Below, in pieces: positions 6,034 to 6,543 of a stretch of DNA of 6,543 nt. Every line of letters begins with the position of its first letter. The first letter of the stretch is position 1. The stretch lies in assembly GCA_017408625.1 (NCBI GenBank), contig JAFQUG010000078.1:1-6543 (forward strand), read 5' to 3'. Made by a program: the position numbers and the translations under genes. The notes under the pieces were generated by a model, which worked only from the letters and a program-made list of their open reading frames with translations, had not been told where the DNA came from and did no database searches. The stretch is from Clostridia bacterium (GTDB taxonomy: Bacteria > Bacillota_A > Clostridia > Oscillospirales > CAG-272).

Positions 6034-6543
6034 ATGCTGACTAAATTGAAGCATCTTGTAAACGTCAGCGGCATTTCGGGCAGAGAGGCTGCCATTGCCG
6101 CAAAGATTTCCGAATATATGACCCCTCTTTGCGATAAGGTCTATACCGACGCGATGGGATCGCTGATTGCCTATAAAAAGGGAACGGGAGAGAAAAGAAG
6201 AAAAATCATGCTGGTCGCGCACATGGACGAGATCGGCTTTGTGGTTACACATATAGAAAAGAACGGCATGCTCAGACTCGCCCCCATAGGCGGCATTCAT
6301 TTTTCGGCATCCGCCTTTTCCGAGGTCGTGTTTGAAAACGGTCAGCGCGGTGTGCTGGTGCCGGAAACGGGTGTCAAGCCCAACGACTGGACCTACGATA
6401 AAATGGTTGTGGACATCGGTGCCAAGGACGCACGCGACGCAGAGAAGCGCGTTGCGATCGGTGATTTCTTCTCGGTCGCTCCCAACGTCATCAAGCTCTC
6501 GGCGCGCAGAATTGCGGGCAGACCCATCGACGACCGCATCGGA
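6034..6543 (+). CDS. M42-family metallopeptidase, N-terminal part (cut by window edge)
   Basis: The first 170 codons of a third M42 gene are visible; the right edge cuts it. ATG 6034 follows AAAGGAG (6021-6027) with a 6-nt gap and lies 3 bp after the stop of the preceding gene, so it belongs to the same transcript. The protein begins MLTKLKHLVNVSGISGRE, the substrate-side N-terminus typical of the family. It carries the intact metal motif AHMDEIGF (62-69; H63, D65) and ends at PIDDRIG (164-170), which holds the bridging Asp pair. It is thus canonical where the middle gene is not. The general-base Glu, the third and fourth metal ligands and the C-terminal His lie beyond the window, so full activity cannot be confirmed. 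The family's usual length is about 340-360 residues, so roughly half is present. Confidence 0.92.
   Translation, partial: MLTKLKHLVNVSGISGREAAIAAKISEYMTPLCDKVYTDAMGSLIAYKKGTGEKRRKIMLVAHMDEIGFVVTHIEKNGMLRLAPIGGIHFSASAFSEVVFENGQRGVLVPETGVKPNDWTYDKMVVDIGAKDARDAEKRVAIGDFFSVAPNVIKLSARRIAGRPIDDRIG

Overview
The window looks like a piece of a chromosome from a Bacillota (Clostridia-type, probably gut-associated) bacterium. This rests on strong GGAGG-type ribosome binding sites, AT-rich intergenic promoters with TATAAT boxes beside fairly GC-rich coding sequence, a clostridial-looking MurD variant and a diverged extra-type GyrB/ParE protein. The assignment is inference from style and protein families; no rRNA or species marker is present.

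Layout. The left part reads on the minus strand. It holds the first 41 codons of a small unrecognised protein (cut by the left edge), then a 150-bp AT-rich gap carrying that gene's own promoter, then a complete 669-residue type IIA topoisomerase B subunit (276-2285). A 187-bp divergent intergenic region (2286-2472) carries one promoter in each direction, with an imperfect palindrome between them. The right part reads on the plus strand as one tight unit: murD (2473-3894), then three consecutive M42-family metallopeptidase genes. The junctions are a 22-bp gap, an ATGA stop/start overlap and a 3-bp gap. The third peptidase gene runs off the right edge.

How the genes may work together. MurD makes the cytoplasmic peptidoglycan precursor UDP-MurNAc-L-Ala-D-Glu. 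M42 peptidases are cytosolic metal-dependent aminopeptidases or deblocking enzymes, often forming large TET-type assemblies. The first M42 gene keeps all the metal and catalytic residues, and the third keeps all those visible before the edge. The middle one has lost or replaced most of them, so it is probably a non-catalytic or altered partner subunit. The main point of interest is therefore a translationally coupled M42 trio with a degenerate middle member, apparently co-transcribed with a cell-wall ligase gene. The divergent topoisomerase gene has no A-subunit partner next to it within the window.

No tRNA, rRNA, CRISPR array, insertion sequence or convincing intrinsic terminator was found.
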